Positions 58,917-64,000 of a stretch of 64,000 nucleotides of DNA are shown here, piece after piece (position 1 is the first letter of the stretch; each line of letters starts with the position of its first letter). The DNA is taken from positions 8,400,249 to 8,464,248 of the forward strand of contig NC_053126.1 in assembly GCF_010015445.1 (NCBI RefSeq), given 5' to 3'. The notes under the pieces were generated by a model that saw nothing but the letters and a program-made list of their open reading frames with translations, searched no databases and was not told the DNA's origin. The position numbers and the translations under genes are program-made. The DNA is from Perca fluviatilis. Taxonomy: Eukaryota > Chordata > Actinopteri > Perciformes > Percidae.

Positions 58917-59264
58917 TAGGGCTGGGCAATATGGAGAAAATCAAATATCACTATTTTTGACCAAATACCTCAATATTGATACCGCAACGATATTGTAGTG
59001 TTGACTATTGGTGCTTTCACAAAATATTAACACAATGAGATTTTTGATAGCTAACCGTAATGTGGATATAATGACTAAGTGGGTAAAGGCAAATAATAGA
59101 ACATTTACACCAGTCTGGTAAGTCCAGAAAATGACATCACTTTACTGTAATGCAGCCTTTAAAACCAGGAAAAGACACCACTTATGCCATATTACGATAT
59201 CCATAATCTAAGATATCTATCATATCACGATATCAATATAATATTGATATATCGCCCAGCTCTA
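58917..59264. mobile_element. hAT-like MITE (TAGGGCTGGGC ends)
   Basis: The ends are TAGGGCTGGGCAATAT and ATATCGCCCAGCTCTA, with CAATATTGATA/TATCAATAT words inside. The flanks TATTCCCT and ATTTCCCT are an 8-bp duplication with two changes. It is 348 bp and noncoding. Confidence 0.75.
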
Positions 59265-59279
59265 ATTTCCCTATTCCTC

Positions 59280-60330
59280 ATTGAGCTCGTTGATTGATTA
59301 TCTTCAGTAACGTGTGATGACACTAATGACTGAGAATCCTTTTGATGTGTGACCGGTGACAACTCCAAACACTTTTCTGTCCCTGAGTGCCTCATTAGCC
59401 GTAATCCCACTTTATATAATCTCATAGCTCAGCCGTGTTGCTAAGGAACAGGCCTAATCTGAAGCCTTCTGCGGCTGCCAAGCCTGATGTGTTTTGTAAA
59501 ACTGCGCTGCTTAGCCCTGTCAAACAAAGCGATTATCCTCCTGTAGGAGACCGCTGGATGCAGGACTGTGTGGGTGAAGGTGGGGACACTGAGGTGAAGA
59601 GGTCCAGTGGCATGTCCACTATTTGTTTGCACGGTCTCATGACCTGTGTGTTGTCTCCCAGCAGGCTGAACAATGACAGGGCTTTTTCTTCTCAGATTAG
59701 TGAGTAGCCAGTTAGCCACACCCGCATTGTTAGCTAGAAAGAATGTGCATCACTATGAGGGTTATGTCAATAACCTAATCCATTTTATGCAGTGCATGGG
59801 CCTTTTTAATCAGTTGATTGAACAATTTCATACTCTGTTAAGATGGCATCTATGAGTGATGTGGCTGTGTGCAGACATTGCATTACCAATTTATAAACAA
59901 TTTCTTCCTCCTTGTTCTACTGCATATGATGGTAACTATGTAGTTGACAGGGAAAGACTGCAGGGAAGCTGCACTGAGTAATGCACACTAAGCAATGATA
60001 TACTGTAGCTACACTGTAAAAATGGCCGAGATGCAGCATGAATCAGCACAATGTTGGTAACTCCTAAAATTCCATTAAAACTGCTTCATAAAATGTAGTT
60101 TTGCAACTTGGGTGTAGTTTTCTGCATTTATTTTGGTTCTTATGTTTCTGATCATCCAAGTTACTCAGTGTCCCTGTTACCCATTCTGTCCTCAATAGGA
60201 AATCGTATATTTTCTATAATAGTAACAGGACAATAAACCCACACATGAAACGGAACTGACGCTTTGTTGCAACACAAACCAACATTTATTTATCTCTCTT
60301 CACCCACACAATGACGCATATTTTCAGTTG
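59280..60330. other. Stretch without recognised gene
   Basis: Open frames of 60-92 codons overlap on both strands between 59435 and 59855 and have no family resemblance. Confidence 0.4.
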
Positions 60331-60334
60331 TGAT

Positions 60335-60386
60335 TGAACTGTATTTTTTGAGTTACTATATATAGTAACTCAAAAAATACAGTTCA
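60335..60386. repeat. Perfect 52-bp palindrome
   Basis: The half TGAACTGTATTTTTTGAGTT plus ACTATA (60335-60360) is exactly reverse-complemented at 60361-60386 with no spacer. Confidence 0.95.
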
Positions 60387-60389
60387 GTA

Positions 60390-61670
60390 TAGGCCAACTT
60401 TGATCTTGACATATAGGCTAAGCATTCCCACTATTAATTACATTATCTTAATGCAGTGTGACTAAAACCAAAAATACAAACGTGAGCAATCACTATTATA
60501 TCGAATCAAGAGCCACGTGCAATTTAGCTAGCAGGTGAAGAACACAAACAACAAAAATCACCAGTAAACGTAATTTAAATTTGCAAGACCTATAGACTCA
60601 TACAAGACCAGGCTTAAATGAACTGATAACATAAGTTATACAACTTAAAGTTCTCAAGGACATACACGCACAGTCTCATCTGGCTTATCATCTGGACAGC
60701 GTCTATTTTTCGTTTCTCTACATGCACTCTAACAATGCAGCCCTATTTCTGATACCGTGGTGGGCCGCCACGGTCAAATCAACAGAGGAAACCCTGGATT
60801 TGATATTGATACTAAAGCTATTCTTTTTTTTTTTTTTTTTATAACTTAAGAAATATAAACACAATTTTCTGCAAAACCCTATAAAGATGCAAAAGTTCTC
60901 AAATGTTGAAACCCTAGCATCTGTACAATAACTTTGCCATCTTGAAATACAGTCGAAAATTGGCAAACTTATAGTTTAAACAAAATTAAACACGCTGCAC
61001 AACTCTTCTCCAACACCACGTGCTTCCACTGTGAAGAAGAGCGAGAGAGATTTTTATCAGGGTCCCCGATGAAGTCAAAAACAGCTGAGGATTTCTTAAA
61101 TCCAGTTGTGCTAGCATTTAAAAGAGTAGCCCACCACTTTAGCATTGCACCTATAGCATTGCCGGTCTCACAGTGGACATGCAGTTTGAAAAAACTTTGT
61201 GTTAAATCGGTGGGTTCCCCTTCATGTCCTGCACCTTTGTCCTCCATAGACTTTAAATGTAGCAGAAGCCTCCTACATTTCTTGGGACTCTATAAGTGTT
61301 TATAAAACGTTTCGCTCAAATTAAACACTGTGATTGCGGCCATATACAACGACTATGATTCAAATTCTTTGGCGCTATGAGCATCGCTGCGTGTCTGAGA
61401 AAAAAATGTTAGACTAACAAACTGATAGCTGGTCCCACGGCCCGGGGGGGAAGCCATTCATCTGCACACACGCTGCCATCCCGCCATTTCGCGTTGGGCC
61501 TAACAGCGTAGCGCGACCTGTCGTGAGCTATTGCTCAAGTATAGTGCAGCTCTACCCAACGTATGTGTAAAAGGACCCATCCCTTCTTCCTTTGTAACAG
61601 TTCGGTACACTGCAGTCACAGTGCAACTTTCTGCAGGAGAGTAGAGGAAGTAAGAAAAAAAAACTGTCGA
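60390..61670. other. Stretch without recognised gene
   Basis: A T tract lies at 60825-60840. Open frames of 78-92 codons at 60969-61305 occur on both strands and are unrecognised. Confidence 0.4.
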
Positions 61671-61676
61671 TACTTC

Positions 61677-61678
<2 letters not shown>

Positions 61679-61739
<61 letters not shown>
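61679..61739. repeat. CT dinucleotide microsatellite
   Basis: About 60 bp of uninterrupted CT. The poly(ER) and poly(SL) frames across it are artefacts. Confidence 0.95.
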
Positions 61740-61744
<5 letters not shown>

Positions 61745-63300
61745 AACAAGAAGCCTCTCCCTCATTCCCTCCGACCAGAAACACTCAACACACAGCTGAC
61801 CTGCTATTGGCAGAAAAGGAATTTGCGCTTTAGTGGGAGCTCAGAGAGGCCCCATTTGGAAAGGAGAAAAAAAACCGGTGCTGTGTTCTCAGTTCCTGCT
61901 TGGCTAATACACAATTGCAAATGGCAGACAGAAGAGCATTAGACAGGCAGAGTGACACACCAGTTTTTGTGGTGTTGCAGGGAGCGTCTGTGATTTACTG
62001 TGGTTCTTCAGATTGTAAATCTTGTGTTGGGGTATTACTTTTACTGCGATGATCCACCTGGGTTCACAGTGTTGAAGCCTGTGTTTGCATTTGTCTGATT
62101 TGTTAGCTTGCCTGTGTTGATTTTATGAGGACCTTTTTAACTCACCCGTTAGCACTGATTTGCAACCGTAAACAAAACCGAGCCAGCCAATACGAAGGGA
62201 TTATTTTACACTGACAAGAAGTATAGTTTAACTGGACTTAAATGGAGAAGCAGTTTATCACCCACGTCTTCCTCTTTCACTTTGGGGTAGTTGATTTTTC
62301 TGTACACAGATTATCGACATTCGAACATTGATTTGACTTGGTGCTGTTTCAGCCCCTTAACGTAACTTTACATTTTTCAGAGAGATGCATCCACTTTTTA
62401 AAGTAGGACGGCTCTGGTTTCTGCTCAGTTGAATATACTTAAATACAGGAAGTTGGGTTCTTTCAACATGCAAATGTCAAAACATTTAGGATGAGCAGTT
62501 TGTGGGCGTAGTTGCCTGTTGACTGAGAGGAATGTTTTCGCAGTGGCAAAAAAAAGTCAGATTGACTGACCCCATAGCTATGTTTGACATTACTAAGTAG
62601 TATCAGTTCTCTTAACACATTTATAGCTGCTTATTTCTGCCTGTTTCAGGATATAAAAACTCTTAACTTTATTGACAAGTACGTACTTGGCATTTTGCAA
62701 GCTTCTATGAAAACAGCTGAAACCCCAGTAGACCGATTAGTGTGTTGTTCTGGACTGCAGGGAGAACGAGAGGAGAACAGACCACACAGAACAAGTGTTA
62801 TGAGAGCGCCGATCTCCAGCTGCCGCTTGGCTGTTGCAGGTGTTGATCAGCATTGTATGGCTGCGCCCGGCATATGTGCACCAGATGTTTGTTTTTTTTC
62901 TTCCCCCCCCCCCCCACTGCATTTTATGAGCAACAATTGAGTTTTGTTGCACCTCCTATGTTCTCACAAAAATGAAGATGATCTCACTATGTTGTCGTGC
63001 CATTCCCTGCTCAGGATCAGCGTCCTCTCTTCTAATCAGCTGTGACGGTGCAGCTGGGTGTAGATTGCCCCATTTAGCACTGCTGTTTTTCTGTTGTCTG
63101 CCAGCAGTCTGTGGTGGAGGAGAGACAAGTGAGGGAAGAAGCCTGGAGCTCAGATAATAATAGACCACCATCCTGTGCTGTATGTCACCGCTGTGGAGCG
63201 GGCCAGATGGACACGTGTCCTGGCTCTCGTCTGTGGTCGTGTTTTTTTTTTTTGTGCGCTCACATACGGTTATGTCTAAGCATAAAACGCAATAAAACTG
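61740..63300. other. Stretch without recognised gene
   Basis: A C tract lies at 62905-62917. No exon or element is supported. Frames at 62584-63407 on both strands lack family resemblance. Confidence 0.4.
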
Positions 63301-63309
63301 CCTTGTCTC

Positions 63310-63681
63310 TAGGGATGGGCTTCGTTTGGATTTTAATGATTCTGATTCCAATTCCGATTCTTCCTTTCGATTCCGGTTCTTATCGATTCTCGATTCCGAT
63401 TCTTTGAGTGGTGGAGTTGAAACGGGTTAGATGCTTATTTCACAAATAAGAGGAAAGTTTTATTTTGATTCTTAGGTGGGTTGCAGTTTTACAGCTTTTA
63501 CAATGCAAAATAAAGCCACACTAGAGCTCCGCTTACTGTGCTGCACGGCTGCAAAACAACAAGCGCCTGGCTGCTACGGAAACCAAAACTTAATTTGGAA
63601 CCTATGATCAGATTTGAAACCATGGAATCGTAATTTTTGAAACGATTCCGATTAGGAATCGGTTCTCGATGCCCAACCCTA
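63310..63681. mobile_element. hAT-type MITE (TAGGGATGGGC ends)
   Basis: The ends are TAGGGATGGGC and GCCCAACCCTA. CTTGTCTC is duplicated exactly on both sides (63302-63309 and 63682-63689). The subterminal regions are dense in CGATTCC/GGAATCG words. It is 372 bp with no coding capacity. Confidence 0.85.
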
Positions 63682-64000
63682 CTTGTCTCTTGGCAAAAAT
63701 AATGATACCGGGTAATGTTGGCCTTGATGATCCACACAGAGCTTGTTGTAAACACTTCATTTTACCGAGAAATCCTTTGTCATCAAGTGAGCCTGCTATC
63801 TGTGGTCTAAACTATTCACAGCCAGGTCTGTGGTTCGTCATCCTTAACCTCGTCACTCTGTGTGACAAGGTTAAGAGTTGTCGCTGTGTTTTGAAACATT
63901 TTCATACTTCCATGATGCTCCACTTATTGGCAGTATCTCCGAACTTAAGCACACTGAAAATATCAGGAAAAATAAACCGCAAACAAAGAGTAAGGCCCCA

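Noticed and set aside
61500..61799. Poly(Arg-Glu) or poly(Ser-Leu) proteins
   Set aside because: Translations of the CT microsatellite.

Overview
The window is vertebrate nuclear DNA, almost certainly from a ray-finned fish and probably a percomorph. Coding sequence is split into short exons with GT..AG introns. The intervening DNA is packed with fish-type repeats: tRNA-derived SINEs, L2-like LINE pieces, nonautonomous hAT copies with 8-bp target duplications, TA-flanked fold-back MITEs and long GT/AT/CT microsatellites. No bacterial, plasmid or phage features are present. Species cannot be named from the sequence.

Layout. 1-18.5 kb: no gene recognised; mainly repeats, including a 1.85-kb hAT-type element carrying a SINE, a nested pair of transposons at 4.1-6.1 kb and a frameshifted LINE fragment at 14.4-15.1 kb. 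18.7-28.6 kb, plus strand: a complete pecam1-like gene with signal peptide, six Ig domains, one membrane segment and a cytoplasmic tail with tyrosine motifs. Its exons could be joined base by base because splice phases agree throughout. 28.6-40.9 kb: no gene recognised; microsatellites, an L2 fragment, a 0.9-kb near-palindromic fold-back element and a 187-bp tandem triplication. 41.3-44.1 kb, plus: ppp1r27. 45.2-49.05 kb, plus: mcrip1. 49.8-52.8 kb, plus: alyref. 55-64 kb: no coding exon recognised; a GC-richer segment at about 54.95-55.07 kb looks like the promoter and noncoding first exon of a further gene whose coding part would lie beyond the window.

How the genes relate. ppp1r27, mcrip1 and alyref are neighbours on human 17q25.3, so this is a conserved linkage group. 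pecam1 also lies on human 17q but at a distance. The four genes share no known pathway: endothelial and leukocyte adhesion/inhibitory signalling (pecam1), PP1 inhibition in muscle (ppp1r27), CtBP/ERK-linked transcriptional control (mcrip1) and mRNA export (alyref).

I found no wholly new system. The most interesting signals are in pecam1: a 94-bp TG microsatellite against the Ig1 acceptor, and a tail whose 23-nt exon acts as a reading-frame switch between alternative C-termini, one carrying an extra ITIM-like motif in a His/Asp-rich segment. Also notable are a Tyr-Thr-Pro repeat N-terminus on ppp1r27, a perfect 52-bp palindrome at 60.3 kb, and three dispersed elements sharing TAGNCT termini with about 9-bp target duplications. 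Coordinates and splice sites were read by eye; no database search was run.
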